The notes under the pieces are model-generated. The model did no database searches. It saw only the letters and a list, made by a program, of their open reading frames with translations, and had not been told where the DNA came from. A stretch of 64,000 nt of DNA from positions 124,001-188,000 of the forward strand of contig JAEPRB010000008.1 of the NCBI GenBank assembly GCA_016758965.1, in the 5' to 3' direction. A program made the translations under genes and the position numbers. Position 1 is the first letter of the stretch, and each line of letters begins with the position of its first letter. This document shows positions 23,868 to 36,894 of the stretch, one piece after another. The DNA is from Circinella minor. Its lineage: Eukaryota > Mucoromycota > Mucoromycetes > Mucorales > Lichtheimiaceae.

Positions 23868-25345
23868 TATCAATATAGATAGCGAGTAATGTGAGAAGGG
23901 TGCATCCATGGAAAGCGTTAGATTAATTGGAATATATTTGTATGGCCTATTATAAACACAACTCAATCATATTTCTGAGACGTTTAATGCCACAATAATA
24001 CTAGACTGCATAACAGTAATAACAAAAATGATGATTTTTTTGTAAATCATAAGCAACCCCTTTGACAATAGAAATTAAAAATAGTACATTTCTGTTGATA
24101 AGAACATGACTTTGAGTTTGAATAGAATGGTACGCTGTTATTACTATTGTTATCATGTTAGTTATATTAAATATTCTAGCATCACATATAAATTGAAAAA
24201 TCGCTTCACATTAACTTTTAACTGAAAAAAAACCATATCAAGTGAAAATAATTATGTATTGGTATTATCTTCCTACAAAAAAAAAACTTGTTCTAAAAAA
24301 GACTAATATTTTTTACTTTCATCTATTTTTTTTTATATACATATTTATTACGAACAAGGAAAGAAAACATCTAACTTTTCTTTCTTTGTAATGTTATTAT
24401 TACTAATGTATAATGAACCTTTTTGGTGATGAGAAGAAATTGATCTTTCGGGAAATGATATGTACGTGTATATTCTAGATTTTGTTTTATTGAGTCACAA
24501 GCTGTGTAATATACGTGACCTGACCACACTATCCTAAACTCGAACAACACATAAGCAATAAAAATAGTACAGTAAACGGTAGATAATTTTTTGTTATTGT
24601 ACATGATGTATAGGTACTTTTCTTTTTTTGCTGTTAAAAAATATTATAAAAAATTTATAACATATTCTAACTTGATAATATATTGAAAAAAGAGACCAAA
24701 TGAACATTGACTCGATCGTAAAATAGGAAATATCTATTCCAGTCTGATACCAAGAAAGAAAAAAAGCCAATTTTGTACACAGCCATCAAAAGAAAAATGA
24801 TGGGTGTAAATTAAGTTTCACAAAATGATCGGATAAAAACTCGTACTACGTAGATAACGTGTCATGAATAAGTTTGTTCAATATGTCTTTCATACGTATA
24901 TGACAAAATGACTGCCATCAATAGTTTTTCTAACAATTAAACAAGTGAAATTAACTGTTATAATAGGACTCTTTGAATTGTATAGCATATAGTACATGAA
25001 TATCTTTCTATCATATGACAAGAAGACAAAAGACGTCTAAAACTAGTTTTTAATAAAAAAAAATAGACAAATGTTAAATAATTTTTATTTATATTTTTTT
25101 TTACATATATATGGCAAGAGTTAACTATTTGACGTGTGAGACAATTATAAAAGGGGTATATATAATACAGCTATTTTTATGTTATTAAGAATAATATACT
25201 ATTACTTTTATTATCGCTAATACTGTAGATTTGATTGTCAGTCGCAGTATAGACAATAAATAGTAAGTATCATAATAACAAAAAAAAAAGAATGGGGAAG
25301 ATGAAAGTAATGTAAGTGACCAAAAAAATAATTATGTTGTTGCTG
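23868..25345. other. spacer between TIR element and P450 3' end
   Basis: About 1.5 kb of AT-rich DNA with no gene recognised. Only short low-complexity frames occur. Confidence 0.5.
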
Positions 25346-27788
25346 TTAAGAACGCTTTTCAACAGCAACTTTCATACCATATTTCATTGGTAATGTTAAT
25401 GAAACTTGGTAAGTGACATTTTGATGAGGAGTCAAAGAGAATTTGTAACGTTTAACAAGGAAAGAGATAGCTACAAGAGCTTCCAAAGTAGCAAGATGTT
25501 GGCCTAAGCATACACGTGGACCAGCGTGGAAAGCAGGCCATTGACCTTGCGATTCACGGCGTAGTTCACCATCCTGTCCAATCCATCTTTCAGGAACGAA
25601 CTCACGGGCATTTTCACCCCAAACCTTTTGCGCGCGACCTTGTGCAAATGGTGACCTATAAAAAAATTGAGTAGAATACAATAATAAGTATAAGTATATA
25701 CAACATAGCATCAATAAATTGTAGTATACTAATGTCATTTTTAAACATACCAAAGTATATAATCTCCTTTTTGGATATGAGTGCCTAGCAATCATTTGAA
25801 AATAATAATACTATTATTAGCATATATAATAAACAGTTTATGTTGCATAATACTTTAGAGCTACGAAAGAGAAACTTACCATCAGGCCAAATATCATCAT
25901 TAAGAGCATACTTCATATTAAGTGGTACAGATGGGTAAAGTCTGAGTGTCTCGTAGAAGCTGGTAATAATAAAAGAATACGATTGTGTTATTATCAAGTT
26001 AAAATTTTAAAAGTATGAATATTATATACATACACTGCATGAGCATATTTCATGGTCTTGATAACTTCAAAAAGGGCAACAGGATCATCCAAAAGTTCAT
26101 CAGTGATGTTTTCAGAAATTTCTTTGTACAATAAACGTTCAATACGTGGGTGAGTGCAAAGCATAAAGAAACACCAAGATAAGGCTTGAGCAGTGGTATC
26201 ACGACCAGCAATAATAAAGTTAAGTACGATATCTCGAAGCTATTTAGTTATCAAAAAGTATCTTAGTAACAAATAGATTGATTATGTATTGGTATTATAA
26301 TGATAAACGCGTGTTTTTTTTACCTCATCATTGCTTAATGGTTGACCATCTTTATTCTTTGCGGTCATGAAACGCGACAAAAGGTCGCGAAACTCTTGAC
26401 CGCTAGCAAGCTCTTTGCGTCGTTTTTCAGTAACATCACGAGCAAAGTCATCAACGACTTTAAGATTTTCTGTCATAGATCGACTGTTAGGGTAAAACAA
26501 CTTCATAACGGTTTCACTAACAACGTGAGCAGGGTTAACAAAACGCATGAAAGTATCTTTTTGAGCATCATCAAAGGCTTCTGCAAATGGCACTTTTCCT
26601 TTGGTGCCCATTGCGTTGAGATGAACACCAAAACCAAGTCTATATAATAAAAGTAAAAGAAGAAAAAAACTTAGTTACAGAGCATCGTAACACCAAATAA
26701 AAAAAGTAAGGATAGCAACAATAAATGTTCACATACAAGACAAATGAATCCAAAGTAAACTTGTACATAAGATCATGAAAATCAAGCACTTGACACTCAT
26801 CGGCTGCAACATCAAGAATATTTTTCGACATGTATTTCATTTCATCTACAAAGACACTATTATTATAAAATTTTGTGAAACCTGTCAGTTATCATCACCA
26901 AAAAATTAAGAATTTCTTGGCTGCGGTCTTCAAAGTAGACTACAGCCCTTTTTTTTTAGTACATACGATGTAAAATGGTTTTGGAAATTCTTAACATTAA
27001 ATACAAGACTTGCTGTTTTTCGTTGATATCTATAAGAATCAAATTATTATTGTTATATATAAGTAACATTTAGTAACAATAAAATAAAGGCATTAGTTAA
27101 GAAATGAATGATATACCATACCTCCATTCTTCACCGTTTGCATTAAAGATACCATCACCAAAAAGATCACCAAGAGCAGCATGAAATTCAGGACCCTTTA
27201 TATAATTTTCAAAGTTATCTATTATAATTAGGTATATATGTATCAAAAAAAATTGCTATTAGTAAAAAGAAGATATGCTTATCAATTAAGACTTAAAATT
27301 TATTAGGAGTACATGAAATAACATACTCTTGAGAACATGTTCGACATTTTTGGGATTAATTGTAACAATATACGCGGGAACAACACAGACACTCATTTTA
27401 CTAAAGTTTAATAAAAAAAGAAATATTAATATCAATTTTTCCAGCTTATGTGAAGAAATGAAATGAATCAAATGATCTCATTTTTTCACTAATGAAAAAA
27501 GAAAACGTTTTTTTTTCTCTAAATATTAAATAATAATTTTACGTACGCAGTTAATTGATCCATTCGAGTAAATACTTCATGACCAAACTCATGAAAATAA
27601 GGAACCCATTTTAAAATTTCTGGAATATTACCAAGAACAGGCCATCCAGGTTCTTGAGCAATATCAGGTCTTTTTTCATCAAATGCAGCTCGATCTCTAT
27701 AAATAAGACCAAGAGCAGCAAGTCCAGCAAGCATTCCTTGTCCCCAATATTGGGGAGCTTGATTAACAATTGAAAGGGCTGTTTCCAT
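25346..27788 (-). CDS. cytochrome P450 monooxygenase
   Basis: Ten exons (27788-27547, 27400-27327, 27218-27122, 27029-26967, 26856-26737, 26639-26324, 26239-26034, 25959-25880, 25784-25751, 25655-25346) give 513 residues in one frame. The N-terminus has a membrane-anchor segment (GQGMLAGLAALGLIY) followed by a Pro/Gly-containing hinge (EPGWPVLGNIPE), so it is an ER-bound microsomal P450. Canonical motifs are present: I-helix AGRDTTAQ, K-helix ETLRLYP (ExxR), the PERW region (EFVPERW) and the haem loop FHAGPRVCLG with Cys about residue 460. The closest general resemblance is to the CYP52/CYP704-like fatty-acid or alkane hydroxylase group. Mucorales also have their own CYP families, so substrate and family number cannot be assigned. 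It stands alone, with no redox partner or biosynthetic cluster next to it. Confidence 0.93.
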
Positions 27789-29313
27789 TATTGAATATAA
27801 AAGAAAATAGTATTAAAAAATGTAAGAGAAAGAGAGTGAAATTTCAATAAAAATCATTGGGGTGTAACTTTATATATAAATTTCAAGAATAAATTCTGAA
27901 GTGTGACACACACTTGGTTTTACAATTATGATCGCATTTTTTGTAACAGTAAACAAAAAAAGTATTCCTTGTTGCGTCTAATAATAAAAAAAAATACGCC
28001 TTCTTTTTTACTTTTTTTTTCCCCACCTCTTTTCACATGAAATAAATAAACAATATCTTTACACACGATACATTATAATTCAAAAAAGAAAAAAAGTCTA
28101 TCCAGGTGGTACTAAGTAGATCGAAATAAGGTAATAGTTTCTTAGACCATGTACTTTTTTTCGGATTTTGCCCCACATTTTAACCCGACCTACAACCCCA
28201 CTCGCATATGATTTGTACTTTTTTTTTTCTACCTCTAATAAAAAAAAAAGACCCCGATGATTTTTTTTTTTCATTGTTTAATAGAAGGGATTAGAATCAC
28301 CTAACCTCCATCGTTTTTTTTTATATAATATCAAAAGTTGGATTAGAGATATACTTATTCTTTTTCTCTCTTAATATGTTATAATCATACGTTTGACAGC
28401 TTTTTGATAATAATAAAAAGAATGGGGTATTAATGAAAATTGGGGAAAAACAAAATAGTAGAATGTAAACTAACGTAACACGATAAAACGTATTCACATC
28501 CCATCTGGTCATTGTTTTTTTTTTTTTTCATTTATTTCGTTTGTTTTTACTATTTAACATTTCTATTCTTTTGCTTTCCCAGTGTTCTGAGTTCTGGTGA
28601 CAGAATCACCAGGTGATTTTTGGCTTGTATTATTATTACTCTTTTACTCTACCCCATCACAAAGATAGTATACCCACCAACACACTTTTTTTTTTTTTTT
28701 TGAAAATCAACTCTACGGATGTAAAACTTGTGAAACTTAAAGAATAAAAAAAACAGAATAAATCTCTTTAAAAATAACGATAATAATTAAAAAAAAAACA
28801 AAAAAAAAAAACATGCAATTGGGGAGAGGGGTAAAAGAATAAATAGGTCAAAACGATTAAACCAATTTTTTTTTCATATACAACAACAGTTAGCACATGT
28901 GGCAAGAAAATAAATAATGATTAAAAAAGAAAAAAAGAGTGTAAAAACAACTATAAATATATATATAAAGAGTAAATGAACGTGAAAAATAATAAAATGA
29001 AGACAAATAAAAAGGCATACATACAAGGCAAGCTAAGTGTTAAAATAAAAAGAGAAGAGTATATACGTATATATATATATATATATATATATAAGTATGT
29101 GTTTGTGTTTGTGTGTTCGTGTTATATATAAGAAACCAAGTGAATAAAAATAATAAAAAAATAAAACATAAATAACAAATGGGGATGGAGTTGGGGTTGG
29201 GTAAAGAAGTATAAAGATGGGGTAAAATAAGGGGCATAATAAAAATATGATACGTGTGTGTGGTGGATATCTTTTTTTTTTACGTATCGTTTTTAATTTT
29301 TGTTTTGTTTTCA
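27789..29313. other. P450 promoter and grainyhead 3' flank
   Basis: A 1.5-kb spacer rich in homopolymer T and A runs, with an (AT)n microsatellite at about 29068-29092. No gene was recognised; open frames in this stretch arise from low-complexity sequence. Confidence 0.5.
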
Positions 29314-32300
29314 TTATTTTTGTTGCTGTTGAAGTAAAAGACGAACAGTTCCATCTGATTTAATGTCCCATTCTACTGCAACAACTGTATCGTTTGGAAA
29401 ACTGCTAGCAAGTACTTCATCATCTACTTGAATAAGTGTACCATCATTATTATTCACTCTAGACGATGCTGCTTTTGAAGTTGATGCTGAGGTATTACTA
29501 CGTTGGTGATGATGATGAAGATGATGGTTTGAACTACTATTATTACTATCCCAACTAACATTTTTTGGTTGGCGCCATAATACTTCTGATACTTGACTAT
29601 AATGCAAAGATAATACAGGACAAAGCTTTGCAATTAATTCTTGTACAGCGACCTTTTCAAGTACAATGTACTGAAGCTTTTTTTTGTCTGTACGGGATCG
29701 TGTCGTTGCTGTAGGTGAAGGTGGTGAATGAAAACGCTGATGTTGAGTAGTCTTAACATTAACATAAAGAGAAAGACCTAAAGATCTTGTTAGTTATTTT
29801 TATGTTCTCAGTGCTATTTTTAAAAAAAAGAAAATGTTTGAAAAAAAAAATCTACCTGTTGTAGTGTTTGTGGATGTAGGTGTAAGCTGAGTAGAAGTTT
29901 CTGAAAGTGAAAGAGAAGATACTGGTACAGTAGCAGATAAATCGAATACTCTTCTCGAATGATAATCATCGATCTCAGAATATGAACGTTTATGTTGAAG
30001 AGATGATGGTTGTTGTTGTTGATGATCACCATATGTTTGAGTCAATGTATCAGATGTTTGCTGTTGCTGTTGTTCTCTTCGTCTATTAATAATAGGAGAT
30101 GGTGTCATGCTACTGATGTCATTACTTGTTGCCTTCATTTGTTGTTGGAATAATTGTACTTGACCAGATTGTGGCTGTGAATCATCTACTGTCGTTGAAA
30201 ACAGAGCATCTGATGCTTGCGGTGTAGTTGGAACTTCACTAAACACACTATATGGTTTTGGTTGATTATACATGAGCCAGAATGGATGTTGACGAGGATT
30301 CCCTTCAGCTATAGAATAATAAAGAGAATATATAATTATGAACAAATCAAATCGTTACTTGTCGTTCAACGAGGTTTTTTCTTTTTTTTATCCGTGGTGC
30401 TACCATCATTCCAGACTCTTTTCTTTTATTTATAACTAATTCAAAAATAAAATAAATACCATAGACTCGCTCTAGATGTTTTCCAATTTGTTTGGCATCA
30501 TCCTTGTTTTTTCTTTCAGCGCCCTAATAAAGCATTTAATAATGCAAGAAGAATTAAGTTTTTTAATTTGAAACTAAATGAAAAAAGAAACCCAGCTTTG
30601 TCGGGAATTTTGAACTCCTTTTTCTTACGTTGAATGACCGCAAGAAAAAAAAGAACTATTACCTTATCTCTAAAAAGCTTAATTTTACAGTAACATTGTT
30701 CAGCATATTCATTGTTATAGCTGTTGCTATCGGCCGAGGAAGATGATGACAATGGAAATGTATTATTATTTGCTAGTAGTTGCTGTGATGTGGTAGAGGA
30801 CGCTGTCATTGGTGTCATTGTTTCCATTTGTGCACGAAGTGGTATTCCTTTGACACCTTTGATACGTGAGAAATCAGTTGAAAGACAATTAAATCGAACA
30901 AATATTTTGGCACCATAACGACCATTCCAATCAAAAGTGATACGATCAAAACTCGTAAATTTTATATTATGAATTCCCACGGATTGCTCTTGATCTAGTA
31001 AATTATACAAAAAAAAAAATATTGTATTAAAATTTAAATCAACGAAAAAAACGACACCACAATAGCAATTAATTGAGAGGGGGAGGAGCACTTACCAAGG
31101 GTTACGGCACGAGCATCTGGAGGATTCTTTTGTTGACCAAGCCAAAATTTCCAATAGTTAAGTGCGACTTTACGATGAGATGGTTCATGAAACATGATAA
31201 TAAATGTACTGGTAATATTGATATCATGTTCGTACGTATCTTGCAAATGAATAGCATAAGATTGGCCACGATTGAGATACGTGGTGGGAGAACCTTCACT
31301 GATCTGTGTCGCAGCTGTCGATGCTTAAGTAATAAAATATTTGTATTTGTCAAACTTTAGTAACTTTAGTTAAAAAGATATAAAGCCATTGCTTTTTATC
31401 AATGGCTTTTTCAAATTCTATTATTATTAACTACCTTGCAAAATGATATTAAAGCGTAACAGTGGTCTATATAAAGTCATTAATGAAAATCATACAAAGT
31501 CAATTTGGGTTAATAATTTCTTCCCGATTGGTTTATAGTAATAAAAAAAAGAAAGGTAAAAAATCACTTGGTGCAACACTCGATCTTTTTGTGTAACCTC
31601 TTCTGCACCTATCCTTTGTTCCCAAAACTTCACTGCTATTTACAGAGAGAGATTCATTGTCATTTCTTTCCTCTCTCTCTCCTCCTCTTCTCTCCTTCGT
31701 TCCTTTTCTTCCCCCATTTATTAGTTCTCGCTTTCTCCTTTAGCTCCGGTACCAGGACATTCTTTTTTTTTTCTTGTTGTCTCATTTTTTAAATACCCCT
31801 AAGTTTTTTCCCCGTCCATTTCTCCATAGAAAAATATATATATAAATAATAAAAAAACACTCCTTTCTATAAAAAAAATGTATAAGGTGATTATGTGTAA
31901 TGAAAAAAAACGTACATATTTGCATTTCGCTGATCTATTATAGGCTGGCCGGCTGAGGAAGACGAAGATGCAGATCCCGGAAAGGAGCAAGGCGAGGGTG
32001 TCCCCGTGGCAGATGATGTTGGTGTCACCATGGTGCTTGTAGAACCTGATGTTGCTACGTGGTGCTGCTGTTGTTGAGATGAATGCTGCGCGTGAATATT
32101 ATCTAAAGAGGGTTGCGAAGGAATATGTGAATAAAAATGACCAGACATGGGTGTTGTAGCAACATTGTCTACTACTGCAGATGATGCCACTGTTGTTGAT
32201 AGAGAAGTAGTGATTGTAGTATTATTAGTATTATGACTATTGGCTATTATGGTTTCTGGTTGATTGTTATCAGCAATAGTACTAGTAGACGCAGTGGATG

Positions 32301-33300
32301 TAGTATTTCCTTCAGGCACAGGAGTGATTGCTAGAGCGGATGAACAGCGACGTTTGATATGATGCTGAGGCCGTCCAAATGATGCCATGCCACTGTGACT
32401 ATTATTACTGCTACTATTACTATTGTTATAATTACAACTACTAGTAGCAAATGAGTTGAGGGGTGGTGAAAAATCGGATGACGGGCTAGACTGAATGGCT
32501 GATGAAGGAGAATAATATGTGTAATGTGCTACAAAGCTGTCATCGGGATAGCCTCCGCTATTACCGCTGTTGACGTCGTTCATTATCATCATATTTACCA
32601 TCGGATCTTGTCCCGGTCGGCTGTCATTCCATGACATCCCCGATTGTTGAGCGTGATGATGTTGTTGTTGTTGTTGTTGCTGCTGTTGTTTGTTACTATT
32701 ACTATCGAGAATTATTTCGTTTTTTACTATTTTATCATTAATGTCTGCTGGAGGTTTGAAATAATCGGTAGATGAAGATGCAGTTGCTATAGTTGAACCA
32801 CCTATCATGTGTGTTACATAGGATGGACGTAATCCAATAGTTGAAACGTTAGGTTGCTGCTGGTCTTGTGGTTGGTATGTATGATGAATATGATGAATAT
32901 GATGTGGTGAATGATTATATGGTTGTTGGTGTTGATGAGGATGATGAGTTGCTGTTGTCGGTGTCATTAATGGTGGAGAAGAATGTTGTGGTATAAAATT
33001 GTTGAATGATGGAACGTAGTTGCAATTTGGATTTGACGTGTTTGAGACATTATTACTGTTGTTATTTATCATTCCAGGTGAAGTGAACGCGTCATAACCT
33101 GTCGCAATATTTCCGTTTGACTTAAAATCCATAATGCTAAACAATAATAATATTTCATAGTTAATAACACACGAAATCATTATCACCATCATTATTGCTT
33201 ATTTATCGTCATGACTTTCAACTCACCCTTCTTCGCGCGTAAAGATAAGCGGTGAATTACTTGGAGTTTCGTAGGTTCTATGGTAACCAGTAATTATCAT
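29314..33300 (-). CDS. CP2/grainyhead-family transcription factor
   Basis: Seven exons (33300-33227, 33136-31916, 31298-31096, 30994-30663, 30523-30460, 30308-29856, 29777-29314) give 936 residues in one frame. The first 430 residues are Asn/Ser/Gln/His-rich and probably disordered, with poly-Gln and poly-His runs. The CP2-type DNA-binding domain follows from about residue 430: 'TTYLNRGQSYAIHLQDTY', 'MFHEPSHRKVALNYWKFWLGQQ', 'VGIHNIKFTSFDRITFDWNG', 'YGAKIFVRFNCLSTDFSRIK' and 'GVKGIPLRAQMET', then a basic stretch 'FRDKGAERKNKDDAKQIGKH'. The C-terminus ends with a ubiquitin-like-looking region (VAVEWDIKSDGTVRLLLQ). Grainyhead proteins are best known from animal epithelia; in fungi they have been linked to cell-wall remodelling. 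The start at 33300 was chosen because exon 1 joins exon 2 in phase; 33132 is an alternative. Confidence 0.92.
31382..31409. repeat. perfect 10-bp hairpin in grainyhead intron 2
   Basis: AAAGCCATTG (31382-31391) and CAATGGCTTT (31400-31409) are exact inverted copies around an 8-base loop. They lie inside the intron between exons 2 and 3 of the CP2/grainyhead gene (31299-31915). It could influence splicing or be a palindromic binding site; nothing in the sequence decides. Confidence 0.6.
32662..32689 (-). repeat. poly-glutamine codon run in the grainyhead factor
   Basis: A run of CAA/CAG codons encodes about nine consecutive Gln, preceded by Asn/Ser and followed by two His, in the disordered N-terminal half of the CP2/grainyhead factor. 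It is a likely length-variable tract. Confidence 0.75.
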
Positions 33301-34001
33301 GCGAATAAAATAAAATAAAAAAAAACGTGCTGAAAATGCAAAAAAAAAAAAAAAAAAACAGTAAGAAAATCAAAGAAGGAAAAAAAACTATTAGCTTCTT
33401 GTCCCTCTCTTCCGAAACAATATTCTTGTATTGCTTTTTTTTTTTTGTTTTTTATATATATCCCAGCCATAACCTGTCATACCGGGCGGATGATAAAAAA
33501 TTACCTCAGATGTTTACTGTGTTAAACTTGTGGTGCTGTTGTTGGGGGAGGGGAAGAGGATCAGAAAGTTTACAGTTCGACAACTTATTCTCTTTTTTTT
33601 ACGCTTTCTGCTTTTGTGTCGACCAGTAGACGATATTATCCGAAGAGAAGAGAACGAAAAATGAAAATGAAAATAAAAAGCAAAAGTAAATATGATAAAA
33701 ACAATAATAAAATGTGAACGGGATTCTGTTTATATTGGGCACTGTTGTTATATATGGTTTGGCTGGCTTTTTTTAGTCTTTTGTTAGTATTATTTTTTGA
33801 TGTATGTGTGTGTGTGTGTGATGTTAATAAATAATAATGGTGATAGTATGGGGGGGTTGGAGGAGATGAAAAAAAAAAGAGAGAGAAAAAAAGACTGACA
33901 AACTCCCACGTAGAAATAAAAATAAAAGGTAATGAACAGAATAATATTATGTATATATATATATAATATGTATTGTATAAACAAATAATAATAAAATTTA
34001 A

Positions 34002-34058
34002 AAAAAAAAAAAGAGAAGAGAGAAGAGAGAAGAGAGAGAGAAGAAGAAGAAAAAGATT
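34002..34058. repeat. polypurine tract, (AGAGAAG)n-like
   Basis: A run of almost only A and G on the + strand with repeated AGAGAAG units, followed shortly by an (AT)n microsatellite. Such mirror-like purine tracts can adopt non-B DNA; here it is simply recorded as a simple repeat. Confidence 0.7.
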
Positions 34059-35859
34059 TGATTATTATAAAATTGAAAAAGGAAATATATATATATATAT
34101 ATATTAAACGAGCTGCACTAATAATGAAGAGAGAAAGAAAAGAGAAAATAAAACAAAGGGGAAAAAACTAATAAGGATAATAAAATAGATTATACATGTA
34201 TACACTCATCACATTATTCTTTTATATTTATATTTAATGAATGTACAGAAACAAAGTAATAATAATAATAAAAAAACAGGAAGCAAGGTAATATTACAGT
34301 GAAAACATGTAAATAATAATAATCGGGAGTACAATAAGGGTAAAGAAGAATAAAATCGTGAATAGACTAGGCCAACATAATAAAGTACTTATAAACTCTC
34401 TGTTCCTTCTTTTTTTTACGTATACATATTATTGTCGCATCCTAATAAGAAAAACACATGCAAACCTATTTTTCTACAGGAACCTTTTGACGCGTTTGAC
34501 TTTCATTTCAAATCTTCCACTTCTTTTTTTCGTTTTTTTTTTTGTAAAAAAAAAAAAGAAAAAAAGAAGCTAATAGTCCCCCTTTCTTCTCTTATCACTC
34601 CATACATTATTTCTTGAAATAGCATTTCCGATGTAATAAAAGTTCATTCTAGAAATACAGTCTATTGTTCGTAGTAGTAAATAAATAACCAAGAAATCAT
34701 TAATTCTTAACATTATCATTGACACTTAGTAAATAAAATTAATACTAATATTAATATTAAATAAATTATGCGTAATAAAAGATAGTAGTATATAATATAA
34801 TGTCAAATAACTTTACCAAATAGAAATATATTTATATATAATATTTTATTTAATACTATCCTACATGTCAGTAATTGCAAAAAGGAGTTTGAGGGAAGGG
34901 ATAGTAAAGTAGATGGATTAATAAGGAGATTCCGTGGACATTAATGACACAGTCAATAGAAAACATATTTTCTGACTCATACAAACTGTCAATAAATAAC
35001 ATTTAACAAGAAGTACTCAAATATATTCTAAATGTGGTGGCCAAGTTTATTTCTTTCGTACGCATAGCAACTACTCAATATATCAATAGAAATTGAGTAT
35101 GTGAAAGTCCAGTCCTCGTATAGAGGTTTTATATTAACATATTAAAATTATTAATCCTTATTAACATATAAATATGTATAATAATAGGTAACACATGAAT
35201 GTAAGTCTTTAATGGTAAAAAAAGATGCGGAGAATAATGTTGCTGTCGCTCGTTGTTTTGTGGTAACAGGAACGGAAGAATGATGGGAAAAAAGTTAACC
35301 ATTAAGGAGGGGGGTGAAGGAGGGGCGCCACGAATTATTTTATGTATAACGCCTTATTTTATTTTGGTTTCTCGTTCGGTCTTTCTTTTGAACTTCATCT
35401 GATTAAACAATGATATAAAAAGATGCTATGTGAGAGAAAAGGAGGGCGATCTCAAAAAAAAAAAGGAGTAAATAGTGACCCACCCTTACGTTTTAATGAG
35501 TAAAAAGAAAAGCTCGAAGAAGTTAACAGAAGAAAAAAAGAATGGATCATTTACACTGTTTTACACATGGAATTGGGAAAATAATAATAATATTACTCGA
35601 TTATTTACGCTAAAACAAGTTTTTTTATGCACTATCGGATTATTGCAGCCGTATTACAATTATAGAAATCAATAGTTTTTAGAAATTCATATGCTGAGAT
35701 AATATCCGGGGCAAACAAAAACAAAACAAAAAAAAGGTTCGATTGATGCATAAACATGTGCCTAACCTGATTGAGTTATAGCATCGCCGTGCGCAAGGTA
35801 AGAAGACTAAGAAAGGTAATTGCTTAAAACGCCTTGTGTTTCCCATAAAATTCCACATC

Positions 35860-35885
35860 TTTTTTTTTTTTTTTAAAAAAAAAAA
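35860..35885. repeat. T15A11 palindrome
   Basis: A run of 15 T followed directly by 11 A. It is the longest of four clean T-run/A-run junctions in the window (others at 36874-36894, 38168-38190 and 57159-57179). Confidence 0.8.
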
Positions 35886-36873
35886 GCAGCCCTTGAGGAT
35901 GTCTCCTTATACTTATTGTCAGCTCAAATCTCAACTTTCAATTGACAAAGCATTACTACACTCTTTTTATAGATTATAATGCTAGTATGTTAATGTATAC
36001 TAAGGAGACAATTTAATTTTCTTTTTTTTTAACTTGTGTTTCTTACGAAGAATAATATGCTCAAAAAAGATCATCGTACTATTTTTTTTCTTTATTTTCT
36101 GTTTCTATTTTGTTATTTGTTTATTACAAGACATGATTAAGAAGAGCATTGCCTGTCAAAATAAGCTGACATTGACACTAGCTCATAATAATAGTAACTA
36201 TTTGGGATTTACTTGAGTGCTGCACGGATCCGTTGGTAGATCCTTAACATGCCCAACCCCTTCCACTCTACATAATGTAGGTGCATAACCACAGACATTA
36301 GCAAGTTTTCACGGAGAAGGGAATGTTAAAGTCAGAAAGAAGAGATAATTTGATAATAAATTGTAGAATTATTAATAGAAATCCTTGATGTGCACTGGCC
36401 TCCTTGCTAAAAAAAAACTGTTGTCAAGCCCAATTTTTATCATTGAATAGTTATCAAAAAATTGCTTATATAGTTCGATCCATCGGTACTTACTTTTTCT
36501 TTTTACTAATCGTTCTTCTTTAACCCCCTCCCCATATATCTATTCCACGAGGTGACAATAACACAACACATTAAAGTAATATGTAACAAGTTCATTCAAA
36601 ACTTAAAATAATTATCCAATAATGATGACTTGTTTTGTTCTTTTTTCTTGCGAGGCTTTGCGATCTGTACGACCATGAATAGAAAAAAAAAGCTTGTTGA
36701 GGCACTAATATATTAGTTACTAAGATATACGATGGGAAGTATGTAGTTTGGGATAAAGAAAAAAAATTCTAACCTCCTGCATTAAAGTCAGACCCCTTGC
36801 ATCAGAACTTGGCCTTATCATTTACATGCCTAGAAAAAAAAATATCATTCTTTATTCTCCTTTAATTTTAGTC

Positions 36874-36894
36874 TTTTTTTTTAAAAAAAAAAAA
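36874..36894. repeat. T9A12 palindrome
   Basis: Nine T followed directly by twelve A, in the gene desert. It has the same architecture as 35860-35885. Confidence 0.75.

Noticed and set aside
36221..36245. Inverted GGATC...GATCC pair as a regulatory palindrome
   Set aside because: The arms are only five bases and the spacing is unremarkable; expected by chance in 10 kb.
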